Source: Buxus sempervirens (lineage: Eukaryota > Streptophyta > Magnoliopsida > Buxales > Buxaceae). Taken from it: a stretch of DNA of 64,000 nt. This document shows positions 1 to 11,195 of the stretch, piece after piece (position 1 is the first letter of the stretch; each line of letters begins with the position of its first letter). The notes below the pieces were generated by a model, which was not told the DNA's origin, ran no database searches, and worked only from the letters and a program-made list of their open reading frames with translations. A program made the position numbers and the translations under genes. The DNA lies in contig OX387191.1 of the NCBI GenBank assembly GCA_947561395.2, positions 34,985,439-35,049,438 of the forward strand, read 5' to 3'.

Positions 1-790
1 TGCTCCACTAATTTCGGAGTTGCCTTGCCCTTTTAGTCTTGAGATACGCCTTGTTCTCTGTGGTTGGGAGATGCCTTGCTCCTTAATTTCAGAGTCGCCT
101 TGCTCCAGGGTTGCCTTGCCCTTTTAGTTTTGAGAGACGCCTTGCTCTCTGTAGTTGGGAGACGCCTTGCTCTATTAGTTTCTGAGTCTCCTTGCTCCAG
201 GGACGCCTTGTTCTCTGTGGTTGGGAGACGCCTTGCTTTATTAGTTTTGGAGTCACCTTGCTCCAAGGACGCCTTGCCCTTTTAGTCTTGAGAGACGCCT
301 TACTCTTTGTGGTTGGGAGACGCCTTGCTCCACTAGTTTCGGAGTTGCCTTGCCCTTTTAGTCTTGAGAGACGCCTTGTTCTCTGTGGTTGGGAGATGCC
401 TTGCTCCTTAATTTCAGAGTCGCCTTGCTCCAGGGTTGCCTTGCCCTTTTAGTTTTGAGAGACGCCTTGCTCTCTGTGGTTGGGAGACGCCTTGCTCTAT
501 TAGTTTCTGAGTCTCCTTGCTCCAGGGACGCCTTGTTCTCTGTGGTTGGGAGATGCCTTGCTTTATTAGTTTTGGAGTCACCTTGCTCCAGGGACGCCTT
601 GCCCTTTTAGTCTTGAGAGACTCCTTGCTCTATGTGGTTGGGAGACACCTTGCTCTTTCTGTCTTGGGAGACGCCTTGCTCCTTATGTTTTGCTTTTTGG
701 GAGGCACCTTGCCCCTTAATTCTTCAATTTTGGGAGACATCTTGCTCCTTAGGGTTGGGAGACACCTTGCTCCTTCAATCTCTATCCGAC
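1..790. repeat. Minisatellite with a 325-bp higher-order unit
   Basis: About 30 degenerate copies of a roughly 24-bp unit carry the core GCCTTG, usually as GGGAGACGCCTTGCTC or GGAGTCGCCTTGCTCC. The block starting at base 1 recurs at base 326 with few changes, so the array has a 325-bp higher-order period. After about 650 the units become more degenerate (CACCTTGC, CATCTTGC). Many units carry GGAG before and CTCC after the core, so single-stranded copies could form short hairpins. Long open frames across it are a by-product of the repeat and have no protein character. It lies in what appears to be the interior of element X. Confidence 0.9.
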
Positions 791-956
791 GTGTGAGATG
801 TGTTAAGGATATATTTGTCTTGCATCCGATGTGTGAGTACACTGTGATGGATTTCTTCTGCGTCCAATGTGTGACTACATTGCGATGATTCTGTCTCGCA
901 CCCAACATGTGAGATGCGTTGTGGTGGCTTTGTCTGTCTGTTTCAAGTTTTTTCAG
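791..956. other. Non-coding remnant, probably interior of element X
   Basis: No gene is visible. The stretch contains degenerate repeats of a phrase like CATCCGATGTGTGAG (near 795, 824, 862 and 901), so it is another decayed tandem block. It ends at the insertion point of solo LTR A. It is assigned to X only because removing the dated insertions makes it continuous with 2775-3012 and 12929 onward. Confidence 0.5.
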
Positions 957-1058
957 TGTAGACACCCCAAATTGCACTAAAAAATGAGAAAATAATGAAA
1001 ACATTAATTGGGATATAAAACAGGCCAAAAATGCATGAAAATCAATAACTTGAGCCTT

Positions 1059-1163
1059 GACCGTATTATATCTACGGGCTAAGTGTGCCCGAATTTTATA
1101 TACGGGCACGCAGCGCCCGTAATACATATACGGACACCTTTGGACCGTAAATAATTTACGGGC
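1059..1163. promoter_or_regulatory. Alternating 14-bp-spaced half-site array in LTR A
   Basis: Eight 7-bp half-sites start at 1059, 1073, 1087, 1101, 1115, 1129, 1143 and 1157, every step exactly 14 bp. They alternate between GCCCGTA-type (GACCGTA, GCCCGAA, GCCCGTA, GACCGTA) and TACGGGC-type (TACGGGC, TACGGGC, TACGGAC, TACGGGC). The seven-base spacers are unrelated to those of the G LTRs although the half-sites match. Spacers between a GCCCGTA and the next TACGGGC are almost pure A/T. The array ends about 200 bp upstream of the TATA box. Function is not known; an operator for a dimeric DNA-binding protein is the simplest reading. Confidence 0.75.
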
Positions 1164-1363
1164 ACATTAGACTCGTGCGAGTTTTATTCTTCTCTCGATT
1201 TCAGAGCCTTATCTTTAGTCCAATATCCCTTTAAATGAGTGAATTATATATTTTATTCGTGCGAAATATCTTTGTGGATAAAGGATTGGCATGATCTTGT
1301 GTTTAACTCAAATTGAAACTCTATCTTGCCAAACCTTGGACCAACCATGCCCCTGTGTTTGCT

Positions 1364-1371
1364 TATAAATA
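1364..1371 (+). promoter_or_regulatory. TATA box of LTR A
   Basis: TATAAATA lies in GCTTATAAATAGAGGGC. It occupies the position equivalent to the TATA box of the G LTR (20005-20012), downstream of the half-site array and upstream of the splice-donor-like sequence. Confidence 0.7.
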
Positions 1372-1566
1372 GAGGGCCTTTCCTCAAGCAAAATGCCACG
1401 AAAATTTGAAGTCTAAAGAGCTCCAAGAGAAGAGAGGAACCCCTGCTGCTCTGCTTGCTCAATCCAAGTAAGTCCCTTTTCCCTTTTATTTTCTGTCTTC
1501 AATTCTAGAAGTAATAGGATCTTCTCTATTGCTGTAGAATAAGACCATCTTTTGTACTTGTATTCC

Positions 1567-1819
1567 TAAACTTGTCTCTAAGTACCTCAAGAGTCTCTCT
1601 AGCCGTAAAGCGTGAAGAGAGAGCTAGGGGAAAGGAGAACAGGTGGATCCCTAGAATAGAACCCCATATCTGTTTTTCTCCTTTTTTCTAGAATAAAGCC
1701 TTTGATTGTGTTTGTATAACCAAACCTATCTCCAAGTACCTCAAGAATCCTCTCTAGCCGTAAAACGTGAAGAGAGAGCTAGGGGAAAAGAGAACAGGTG
1801 GATCCATAGGGTAGACCCC
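1567..1819. repeat. Direct duplication of about 100 bp inside LTR A
   Basis: A segment beginning TAAACTTGTCTCTAAGTACC and running to the GTGGATCC phrase (about 1567-1665) recurs with about 153-bp offset (about 1720-1819). The G LTRs carry only one copy (near 20210-20310), so the duplication is specific to A or its subfamily. Confidence 0.75.
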
Positions 1820-2774
1820 CATGTGCTTAAATCTGTGAGATGTGGCTGCTTTGGATATCATGATCATGTTTTAATGGTTTTTATGTTGAATCTAAATGAA
1901 TCCTATGAATCTATGATGATTATGATGTTTATAGCATGAAATCCCCACTTTTTTCTAAAAATTTGGATTTTTCACATCTTTGCACCTACAGCACTATTTT
2001 CGTGATTTTTGTGATTTTAGGCTAAGACCTTGGATCTATCATGATCAATATGATAGATCTGGATCCAGAAGCCTGAAAATAACTTCTAGGGTTTCATGAT
2101 GTGGTTTTTGAGTCCTTTTTCATTATTGAGAGAAGACCCTATGGTCTAAGTTCTCCCCTTTTGATGTTCTTTATCAACGTGGGTATTTTTGGTTTTTACT
2201 TCTTAATTTAATGTGAAATTTGGGCTCTACCTATGTCTTGGACTGTTCAAGTTCAATTTTGAAATATTTTATAAAAATCATATTTTTCTAGATTTCTAGA
2301 ATTTAACTTGAAGCCAGATTTTTGGATTTTTCACTTTAAATTGATTTTATTTGATTTTATATCAATTTTATTTTGATCATGAAACCCTAGAAAGGGTATG
2401 ATCATATTTGAGAGTTTTGGATCAATAAGGCTATTCGTATGAAAAAACCATACAGTTTTGTCTTTTTGGTGATTTTTTATGATTTTTATGGCAAGCTCTT
2501 TTTCCTTTATTTTAACATGAACAATACCTGGCAACCACTTTGTGTGGATGAATAGGGGTGCCTAACACCTTCTCCTGTTCATAACCTAATCCCGTTACCC
2601 ATCTCTGGTTGTTTTTTTAGAGGGTTATTTTTACCCTAAAATTGCCTTTTTGTGCTTATTTGATATTTTGGTGTCCATTCACACCTAAATCGAATGGTGG
2701 CGACTCTTTGTTTTATTCAATCTCGTGTGATGATTGAGGAAGTCAATGAATTTGATTTTTTCCCATGTCTCACA

Positions 2775-3012
2775 GTCAGTACCTGCAAAAGTTCATGTGG
2801 AGTTCAGTCAATTGGACTTCATCTGTTTATTATCAAAATTACATGTAAATTCAAGCAATTTCTCTTTGATTAAAATGTCTTGGGAATTCATTAAGAGTTT
2901 GGAGTTTCTTCTTTGAAGTGAGTCCACGACAAGACCAGTAACCTTTGGGTAAGTCACCCAACAATGTCATTTAGACTTATGAAGTAGTGCCTCCCAGCAC
3001 TCCCTGCGAGGG
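2775..3012. other. Non-coding remnant between LTR A and element C
   Basis: No gene, TATA box or repeat is evident. It ends in GAGGG, the target duplication of element C, and before that insertion was continuous with 12929 onward. It is probably interior sequence of element X. Confidence 0.5.
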
Positions 3013-3140
3013 TGTAAGTGTGAAAACTCACACTCCTTTTATGGCAAATGTTTGACAAATTATGTCTTCTAATAAATCTTCAAGATGTGCAGATTAAATA
3101 ATGAAAATTCAGTGAATTTAGTAAAGAAGAAGAAGACAAT

Positions 3141-3492
3141 GCTGCCACACAGCTACCACGCCGCTGGTAGCTCAAGGAAATGAAAGATTTTCTAAATAGA
3201 GCATTTCTTGTAAAGGCACTTGCGAAGATCAACGCCGCTGCCACTTCGCTGGCAGCGCATAAGTGAATCAGTGCTTTGAAAGTAAGGCACGTGCACTAGC
3301 GTCGTAAGGCGACGCCGACACGCCGCTGGTAGCGCAGAGCGAGATTGAAGATTATATGATCAGCCGTGCACATGCCGCGTTCTCTCCCGCTAGCAGCTCG
3401 CTGGCAGCGCGGCCTTAACTGATTCAACTTGTTCTGAGTGGGACTTGAGTTCGCTTCCAGCCGTCTACCCCGATCGCACCACGATGCTACCA
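3141..3492. promoter_or_regulatory. 20-bp palindrome array in the U3 of element C
   Basis: Three inverted pairs share the form GCTRCCA-N6-TGGYAGC, always with half-site starts 13 bp apart: 3152/3165, 3237/3250 and 3389/3402 (the last has GCTAGCA as left arm). Single half-sites stand at 3141, 3327 and 3486. The N6 usually ends in CGC. The array lies directly upstream of the TATA-like sequence at 3520-3527, is repeated in the 3' LTR, and is partly kept in solo LTR F. Operator-like function is inferred. Confidence 0.7.
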
Positions 3493-3519
3493 GGGCTCGA
3501 CGCGATCTGAGTTTTCTCC

Positions 3520-3527
3520 TTTAAATA
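3520..3527 (+). promoter_or_regulatory. TATA-like box of the element C LTR
   Basis: TTTAAATA in CTCCTTTAAATAGACG is the only TATA-like sequence just downstream of the U3 palindromes, with room for a transcription start near 3550. The 3' LTR has the same sequence. Confidence 0.6.
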
Positions 3528-4198
3528 GACGTGCTGTAATTTTTAGAATGGACTTTTTCTTTGGATCAATTTGATTTCGGATCTTGAGGTGTTTAAGATT
3601 CGATCAAATCTTCTTTAGAGAGTCGGAGATCGAGTGAGGGGGAGATCTGAGATAGATCGCCTGGAATTGAAGGTCGAGGATTCTTCTTCAATTCGGAACT
3701 TCACCTGATCGTGTGATCACCTGGATTGGTGATCGGCTTTGGTTGATGCATAGGTGGATTCCTACTGCATTGGATCGTCTCAGTGGACTCTGAGGTGATT
3801 GGTGCGATCTGGATTGATCGTGTTCTGCAGCTTGTGGATTCAAGCTGTGTTGTAGTTCGTGGACTCGAACTGTGGATCACTGGTGAGTGATTGTTTGCGA
3901 TCTGGATTGATCGTGTTCTGCAGCTTGTGGATTCAAGCTGTGTTGCAGTTCGTGGATTCGAGCTGTGGTTGCTGTTGAGTGAGTTCAATTGTAAAGGTTA
4001 AGTGTGTGCTCCTTTGTAATTGTCTTTTCATTCAATAGTGGAATTTCGAAGGGTTAGTCGCCTCATATAGACTCGAGGTTTTTCCTGGATCTGGATTCAG
4101 GTTTCCTCGTATAATTCTCTATGTGTATGTTTCCGCATTGTTAAATTCTTAATTGTTGTAGATCGTGGACCTATAGAGTAGTCCTCTACTCTTTCAAT

Positions 4199-4210
4199 TG
4201 GTATCAGAGC
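4199..4210 (+). other. Primer-binding site of element C (initiator Met tRNA)
   Basis: TGGTATCAGAGC begins two bases after the 5' LTR. It is the standard 12-base complement to the 3' end of plant initiator methionine tRNA used by most Ty1/copia elements, and confirms the plus orientation. Confidence 0.95.
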
Positions 4211-4256
4211 CTATTCACTTTAAATTGCTATACAAAGTGTGATCTAGATCTATAGC

Positions 4257-7200
4257 ATGGACTTCGGAAAAGAAGGAGGATCTGCCTCTCGACCTCCATT
4301 ATTTGAAGGTAACAATTATTCTTACTGGAAAGCAAGAATGAGAGCTTACCTGAAATCTATTGATGAGCGTGTCTGGCTCTCGGTTTGTAATGGTTATCAT
4401 CCACCTGAGATCACAACAGAAGGAGGTGTTGTGATCCCTAAACCTCATGATCAGTGGACTAAAGCTGAATCTGATCTATGTGGATGGAACAACAAGGCAA
4501 TGAATGCCTTATTTTGTGCTATTAGTGTTGAGAAATTCAGGAGAATTTCCTCATGTGAAGTCGGTAAGGAAGCTTGGGACATTCTTGAGGTCACTCATGA
4601 AGGAACCTCAGCTGTCAAGCTGTCCAGACTTCAAAGACTTACTACATCTTTCGAAACTCTATATATGAAATATGATGAGTCTTTTGATGAGTTTTATGTT
4701 AAACTCTCAGATATTGTTAATTCGAGTTTTAATCTTGGAGAAAAGATCTCTACATCTAAGGTTGTCAGAAAAATCTTGAGATCTTTGCCTGAAAAATTCA
4801 GACCTAAAGTTAATGCCATACAAGAGGCAAAAGATGTAGATACCATGAGAATTGAAGATCTGGTAGGATCTTTACAGACTTATGAGCTAGATCTGAATAT
4901 TCCTAAAAGGAGTAAAGGAATAGCTCTAAAATCTGTAAATACTGAAGAATCAGATAATTCTGATGTAGATATGGATGAACTTGTTCTCTTAGCTAAAAAG
5001 TTTAAGAGAATGTTTAAAAAGAGACAATCCAATCCTTCATCATCCATGGACAGATCTAATAGGAGATCTGATAAGAAAATTTCTGATCTAAGAAAGGAGA
5101 AGAAATTTTCTCAGAATGATGAAGTTCAATGTTACAAATGTAGAGGATTTGGACATGTTGCCTCTGATTGTCCCTCAAAGGATAAAAAGAAAAAGACAAA
5201 TTATCAGGTTACTTGGGATGACAGTAATACTGATAATTCTTCTCAATCTGATGAGGATATTTCTGCTAATTTTACTGCTTTCAATTCCTTTTACTCATCT
5301 TCTTCTGGTAGTTCAATCTCTGGAATTGCAGGAGATAATAAAGAGACTTTATCAGATGATGAAGAAGAACTACAAGAAGCCTACAATTAGGTCTAGAAGG
5401 AATTCAATAGAGCTCAGAAGAAAGTAAAGAAACTGAGTAAAAAATTGAAGGAATCAGAAACAGAGAAAAATAAAGCTCTTGCAGAAATTGATTCAATAAA
5501 CAAGAAGTTACTTGAAAGACATGCCAAAGAAAATTCTCTGGTAACTTCTTTAACTGAAAAAAATGAAAAATTAAAAGAAAAGGAAGCTCAGATTTCTGCA
5601 CTTCAAGGTAAAGTGATTGAACTTGAGAAAGTTTCAAATTCAATTAAATCTAATGCTTCAAATTCTTCTGCAGGAAATTATCAAATTGATGAGGAATCAA
5701 CTTCAAAGGAAGTTCCTGAAAGCTCAAATTCTGCTGAAAAGAGAATGAGTGTAAGTAATCAAAACAAGGAATCTTCACAGAAAATTTATGCTGGAGAAGT
5801 AAGACCAACAGGTAAATCTTCAACATCTAAGAAATCTAATTCTGTACAGTTTAGAAATACTGTCAAATCTGGAAATGTTGTTCTTTCTGAACATAGGTTC
5901 ATACCTGTATGCCATCATTGCAATAAAAAGGGTCATATAAGACCAAAGTGTTATGTTTTGCATGGTTTTCCTGAGGGGTATTTTGACAATAAGAGGAAAG
6001 TAAATCAAAGTCAGTCCCTGGATTTACATAACAGATTTGATTCCCTGTTAAAATTGACTGAAACATTAAATAAGGAAGTCACAAATCTGTCAAAGAAACT
6101 TCCTTCAAAACCTCAAGTAGTTGATGAAGGTACTTCTCAGAAAACTCCTGAAAAACAGATTTGGGTTAGAAAAGATTCCTTAGTTGCTAATGTGGTTCAT
6201 GTAGCTTTGAAAGCTCATGATGTCAACATGTGGTACTTGGACAGTGGTTGTTCAAGACATATGTGTGGACATAGGTCTATGTTTAGTACTTTTGAAGAAT
6301 ACTTTGGTGGAAGTGTTACATTTGGTGATGGAAGCACTTCTCAAGTTAAAGGTAAATGAACTGTAAATGGTCCAAATGGTGTTTGTCTGAAAGATGTGTT
6401 ATTTGTATCTGGTTTGAAGGCAAACTTGATTAGTATTAGCCAGTTATGTGATTCCAGATTGTTTGTTAATTTTACCAGAAAAGAATGTAAAATTTTGGAT
6501 AATTCTGGTAAAACTGTTCTTATAGGTGTAAGAACAAATGAAAATTGTTATGGAATCATTGGAAATAATGAAAAATCTTTAAAATCTTCTGTATGTAATG
6601 AAATTGATTTGTGGCATAAAAGACTGGGTCACATTAACTATAGAGATTTGTCAAAAATCTATAAGTCTGAATTGGTTAGAGGAATTCCCAAGTTTGGGAA
6701 CAATAAAAAGAAAGGAATGTGTGGTCCTTGCAATCAAGGAAAACAAATCAAAGCCACACACAAGAAAACCAACATTGTAGGAACCTCTAGACCATTAGAA
6801 CTGATTCATATGGACTTAATGGGACCTACAAAGACTGAAAGTCTTGGAGGAAAGAGGTATATCTTTGTTGCTGTAGATGACTACAGTAGATATACCTGGG
6901 TAAATTTTTTAAGAGAAAATCTGAATGTTTTGATTGTTTTAAACAATTGTGCTGTCAAATTCAAGTTGAAAAGAACTTGCAAATAGGGAGAATAGTTAGA
7001 ATAAGATCTGATCATGGGACAGAATTTGAAAACCAGATGTTTTCCAAATTCTGTGAAGACCAGGGAAGTAAACATGAATTTTCTGCTCCTAAGACTCCAC
7101 AGCAAAATGGAGTTGTGGAAAGGAAAAACAGAGTTTTGCAGGAAATGGCTAGAACCATGATGATAGCTAAGAAAGTGTCAACAAAATTCTGGGCTGAAGC

Positions 7201-8824
7201 TATAAATACTGCCTGTTATATAAGTAACAGAGTATATGTCAGATCTGGATGGAAACAAACTCCTTATGAAATTTGGAAAGGAAAACAGTCAAACCTGAAA
7301 TATTTTAGAGTCTTTGGAAGTAAATGCTATATTCTAAGGGACAGAGAAAATCTAGGAAAATTTGATTCTAGAAGTGATGAAGGAATTTTTCTAGGATATT
7401 CTTCTTCTAGTAGAGCATACAGAGTTTTTAACTTGAAAAAATCTGTTGTAATGGAATCTATTAATGTGTTAATAGATGATGAAGGAACTGACTGTGAACT
7501 TTTGCAGGTTGTAGATGAAGAGGATGAAATCAGAGATGCTTCCTCAAGCAATGAAGTGGTTCCTCTGACAAAAACTCTCAAAGATCACCCAACTGAGCAA
7601 ATTGTTGGAAATATTTCAGATGGTGTAAGAACAAGACATTAAGTACATAATGAGGTAAGATTTTCCTCTTATCTATCTCAATTTGAGCCAAAATAATATA
7701 AAGATGCCTTGTTGGATGAATTCTGGTTAATTGCTATGCATGAAGAACTAAACCAATTTACTAGAAATAATGTATGGGAATTGGTTGAAAGACCCTCTGA
7801 TCTGAATGTGACAGGAACCAAATGGATTTTTAAGAACAAATCTGATGAGAATGGGATAGTAACTAGAAATAAAGCTAGGATTGTTGCTCAGGGATACACT
7901 CAAGTAGAAGGAATAGATTTTGATGAAACCTTTGCTCCTGTAGCTAGGTTAGAATCAATCAGATTACTTTTGTCTATTGCATGCTATTTGAAGTTTAAAC
8001 TGTTTCAAATGGATGTTAAGAGTGCATTCTTGAATGGAAATTTGAATGAAGAGGTCTATGTAGAGCAACCTAAAGGATTTGAGGACACACATCATCCTAA
8101 ATATGTTTATAAACTGAACAAAGCCTTGTATGGACTCAAACAAGCTCCTAGAGCTTGGTATGAGAGACTCGCCTCTTTTTTACTTGAATCTGGTTTTATG
8201 AGAGGAAATGTGGATAAAACTCTCTTTATTCAAAGAGAGTCCAAACATATTTTGATTACTCAAATCTATGTTGATGACATAGTGTTTGGATCTACTTCTG
8301 AAAATCATGCTCACTCCTTTGCAGACTTAATGAAAAGTGAATTTGAGATGAGTATGATGGGTGAACTGAACTTTTTCTTAGGACTTCAGATTTATCAATC
8401 TCAACAAGGGATTTTTCTCTCTCAAGCAAAATATGCTAGAAATCTAGTCAAAAGATTCAGTTTAACTCATGCAAAACATGCTAGGACTCCTATGAGTACT
8501 AGCTTAAAGCTTCGAAAAGATGAATCTGGTAAGGATATAGACCCTACCTTATACAGAGGGATGATTGGAAGTCTTCTGTACTTAACAGCAAGTAGACCTG
8601 ATATATGTTTTAGTGTTGGAGTTTGTGCAAGATATCAGGCCAATCCTAAAGAATCTCATCTAAATGCTGTAAAAAGGTTTATAAGAGAGTTAATTGAAGA
8701 CAAAACTGTTTTGATTGAATATATATCTATTGAAAAACAGTTGGCTGACATTTTCACTAAACCTTTAGATCAGAACAGATTTGAAACTCTTAGGAAATCC
8801 CTAGGAGTTTGCTCTCAAAACTGA
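4257..8824 (+). pseudogene. Element C gag-pol region, degraded
   Basis: The region reads as Sirevirus-type gag-pol. Gag opens at 4257 and carries a CCHC knuckle (CYKCRGFGHVASDC, near 5130). A second knuckle (CHHCNKKGHIRPKC) lies near 5920. The copia protease signature (WYLDSGCSRHMC) is near 6230. Integrase follows, with its zinc-binding part near 6600-6750, a catalytic IHMDLMGP near 6805 and PQQNGVVERKN near 7100. Reverse transcriptase has KWIFKNK near 7825, [11 protein letters not shown] near 8010 and YVDDIVFGS near 8270. The C-terminal end matches the usual ADIFTKPL close of copia pol (near 8750). The frame is interrupted by several changes and not every domain is complete. Confidence 0.9.
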
Positions 8825-9660
8825 AACAGGTTCTGTTTTGAGTTAATTTAGATGTAAAATAATCTACATATCTGTTCAAAATGATCTTGTGTGTTCTTGA
8901 TACTGAAATCTTAATTCAGGAAGCTTGAGTCTATGCATATTGATAGAAATGTCTTATAATCAACTATCATTTTTGTCTTAAACACTTTTGTGCATTGAAG
9001 TTTATTGTGTGTTTGAAGCTTGGATTCTATAGGCTATCACCTTTATGAAAAGAAAAGTTTTGGAAATGGCTGCCATAGAGATTAGAGTGAAAGCCACTGT
9101 TATTCTCAAAAAGAAAAAGAGAAAGAAGGTATATCCTTGGAATGAACTGTAAACTCAGGTTTTTTAAGGGTCAATGCCTTCTACAAAAAGAAAAGAAAAA
9201 GAGATCAGAAAAGGCTACCTATCTCTGATGTGCGAAAGCCACCAAAATGAAGTTGGGGTATGTCTATACTTTCCAAGTATGATTACACTAAAATAGCCTT
9301 CCATATGTATAAAGTGTAAAAGTCAAAAAATGTTTTTCACACACTACACAAACATTGACTAATTAATATGCATATGAGCTCAATATCTTGAAGAAAATTT
9401 ATAGTATGAGAAACCATGAAGGAATTTTTGTCATAGATATGAAATGTGTCACATCTGAATTAACCTTGATAGGTTCCTTAAGATCAGTTTTGTGAATAAG
9501 TACTTCTTGGATTGAATAACAGTTGATTATCTGGATGATTTTCGTTTAGTTAAAATCTTAGCTTTGTGTTTAGAAGTATGATTTTTTTTCATGAAGAATA
9601 GTTCAAACTCTTTTTATAAATATTTGCCTTATGAGTGTATTTCTTTTTGAGTGTGCATGT
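8825..9660. other. Spacer between pol and the extra gene of element C
   Basis: No coding sequence is convincing here. The stretch is A/T-rich with A-rich microsatellite-like patches near 9095-9125 and 9185-9205. Long non-coding spacers behind pol are usual in Sireviruses with an extra gene. Confidence 0.6.
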
Positions 9661-9674
9661 GCACCTTCTACGTC

Positions 9675-9768
9675 GCTAGAAGCGTGCTGGTAGCCTCTCT
9701 TCTAATTCGTGCTTTGGCACCTGCCGTGGTAAGCGTCGCCGGTAGCAAAATCTTTTTCCCTATAAAAG
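9675..9768 (+). promoter_or_regulatory. Internal promoter of element C with LTR-type palindrome and TATA box
   Basis: A copy of the LTR palindrome (GCTAGAA-N6-TGGTAGC, half-sites at 9675 and 9688, again 13 bp apart) is followed by weaker half-sites TGGTAAG (9727) and CGGTAGC (9740), also 13 bp apart. A strong TATA box TATAAAAG lies at 9761-9768. A splice-donor-like CAGGTAAAA follows near 9894, and the extra gene opens at 10075. The layout mirrors the LTR, suggesting that the internal gene has its own promoter under the same control. This is inferred from sequence only. Confidence 0.65.
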
Positions 9769-10074
9769 GGGGAAATCTGTTTCATTTTTTTTTAGCTCTG
9801 TTTTTTTTTTACTCTCTCTGCTTTTCACCTCGCTCCTCGCATCGTGGTCATACTCTGCCTTCGTGCTTACCCTCCGTCACCTTGTCCACTGTTCAGGTAA
9901 AATTTTTTTACTGTCTTCATCTTGCTTCTCCATTTTCTACTTCCTATTTCAGTGGTCTTCTCTTGTTCTTCTTAGCTAGGGTTTGGTAGATTATTCTGCC
10001 ATTAGGGCTTTATCGTGCATTGTTTGTTTTTGTCTGTTTGTTCTTTCTCTTTCATTTTTTTTTAAATCTTCACC

Positions 10075-11195
10075 ATGCCTCTCAAGAGAAAATCGAGGAC
10101 TGATTCTCCTTCCACATCTTCTCCTCCTGTGAGGTCTTCTCATGTTATCTCTTCTCCTCCAGTGAGACCCCCATCCCCTTCTCTGTCCTCTGAACCATTC
10201 ATTGGTAATGGTTTATCTGATTTTAATGAGTTCTTCAAGCATAGGCCACTCCTGTTGGAAAGGGCCATTAAGCTTGAGTCTTTTTCTGAATCTCCTCTCT
10301 ACTCATTGTTTTCGGACAATGGTTGGAAAAAATTTGCTTTGGTCAGTGGTTTTGCATATCCGGACCTAGTTCGAGAATTTTATTCTAACCTCCACCATCT
10401 TCATCTTGCCAATCAAGGCTATGTCAAAGCTATGTCAGGGGTATCTCTTTCGACCTCTCGAAAGAGCTTATCTCCTCTCTTCTCGAACTGCCCCTTGTTG
10501 ATTCTCCTTCCTTTAACTTTCTTGATTCTCATACTGATCCTCCGATGGAGTCTATTATTCCTTCTCTTATTGTTCCGGGCGCTCATACTTCCATCAAAAA
10601 CAAGCCCAACTACCTTCCTCATGGCTCTCTTCAAGATCTTCTCCGGATCTTGAATTTGTTTGTGTGTGCTTCTCTTGTTCCCTCAGATCACCATTCTGAG
10701 ATTTCTCACTCGAGAGCAAGACTTCTTCATGCTCTCTGGAACAGAGACAGTGTCTGTATTCCCTCCATCATCTTCCATCAGATCCTTCAGTCTCGGAATT
10801 TAAAATCCAAGACTGCTGCTCTTCCTTTTGGCATATTCATCACTTACCTGGGCATTCATCAGGGGGTACTCCCTGATCCTGTTGAAATGATCCTTCATCC
10901 CAGACCTCCCATTGATTCCTCCACCCTGACCAGAGGTAAACGAGCAAATCCTTTTCGTTTGGTGTCTTCTGAACCCTCTTCTTCTCAGTCCTCTTTGTCC
11001 AGCTCTGATGCTGTGGCAATTATGGAAAAACTGAATTCCATGCAAGCCTCCCAGGAGGCTTTAAATTCTGAAGTTAGGGCTCACATGCTCATGATGAGCA
11101 TGTTCAAATCAGAGACCCAAGAGAACCTGGAGAAACTGGCAAAGGATGTTGATTTTACCTGTGGTGAGGTACAAAGGGATGTTGCTGCTCAGTAA
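10075..11195 (+). pseudogene. Extra gene of element C, plant transposon-protein-like
   Basis: A proline/serine-rich N-terminus (MPLKRKSRTDSPSTSS) leads into a conserved-looking block with GWKKFALVSGFAYPDLVREF near 10322-10381. This W..F...YP.LVREFY pattern is what I recall of the 'putative plant transposon protein' domain (PF20167) that often accompanies plant retroelements. The downstream part (near 10980-11190) is serine-rich and then helical, possibly a coiled coil. The region is open in overlapping frames and is probably not a single intact reading frame. Sireviruses carry an env-like gene at this place, but I see no convincing signal peptide or C-terminal membrane anchor. The gene is preceded by its own promoter-like region. 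Confidence 0.6.

Larger units (their letters stand above)
957..2774 (+). mobile_element. Solo LTR A, related to the LTRs of Tat-like element G
   Basis: It begins TGTAGACACCCC and ends CCCATGTCTCACA, the same ends as the G LTRs, and is recognisably similar throughout. No internal domain follows on either side, so it is a solo LTR of about 1.8 kb. The flanking 5-mers are TTCAG (952-956) and GTCAG (2775-2779), consistent with a target duplication carrying one mismatch and hence an older insertion than G. It keeps an eight-member half-site array, a TATA box (1364-1371) and a splice-donor-like CAAGTAAGT near 1466. It differs from G by an internal duplication near 1567-1819. Confidence 0.88.
3013..4196 (+). 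repeat. 5' LTR of element C
   Basis: It runs from TGTAAGTGTGAAAACTCACA to CTCTACTCTTTCA, so it has TG...CA ends. It is matched by 11739-12923 with about 1% difference. U3 carries palindromes (3141-3492), followed by a TATA-like TTTAAATA at 3520-3527. The downstream part contains two near copies of a phrase starting GCGATCTGGATTGATCG (about 3803 and 3897). Confidence 0.95.

Noticed and set aside
33-888. Long overlapping frames in the first 0.9 kb
   Set aside because: They come from the 24-bp/325-bp repeat, read similarly in several frames, and show only repeat-derived words.
10075-11195. Envelope gene in element C
   Set aside because: Position fits, but no convincing signal peptide, fusion peptide or C-terminal anchor is seen.
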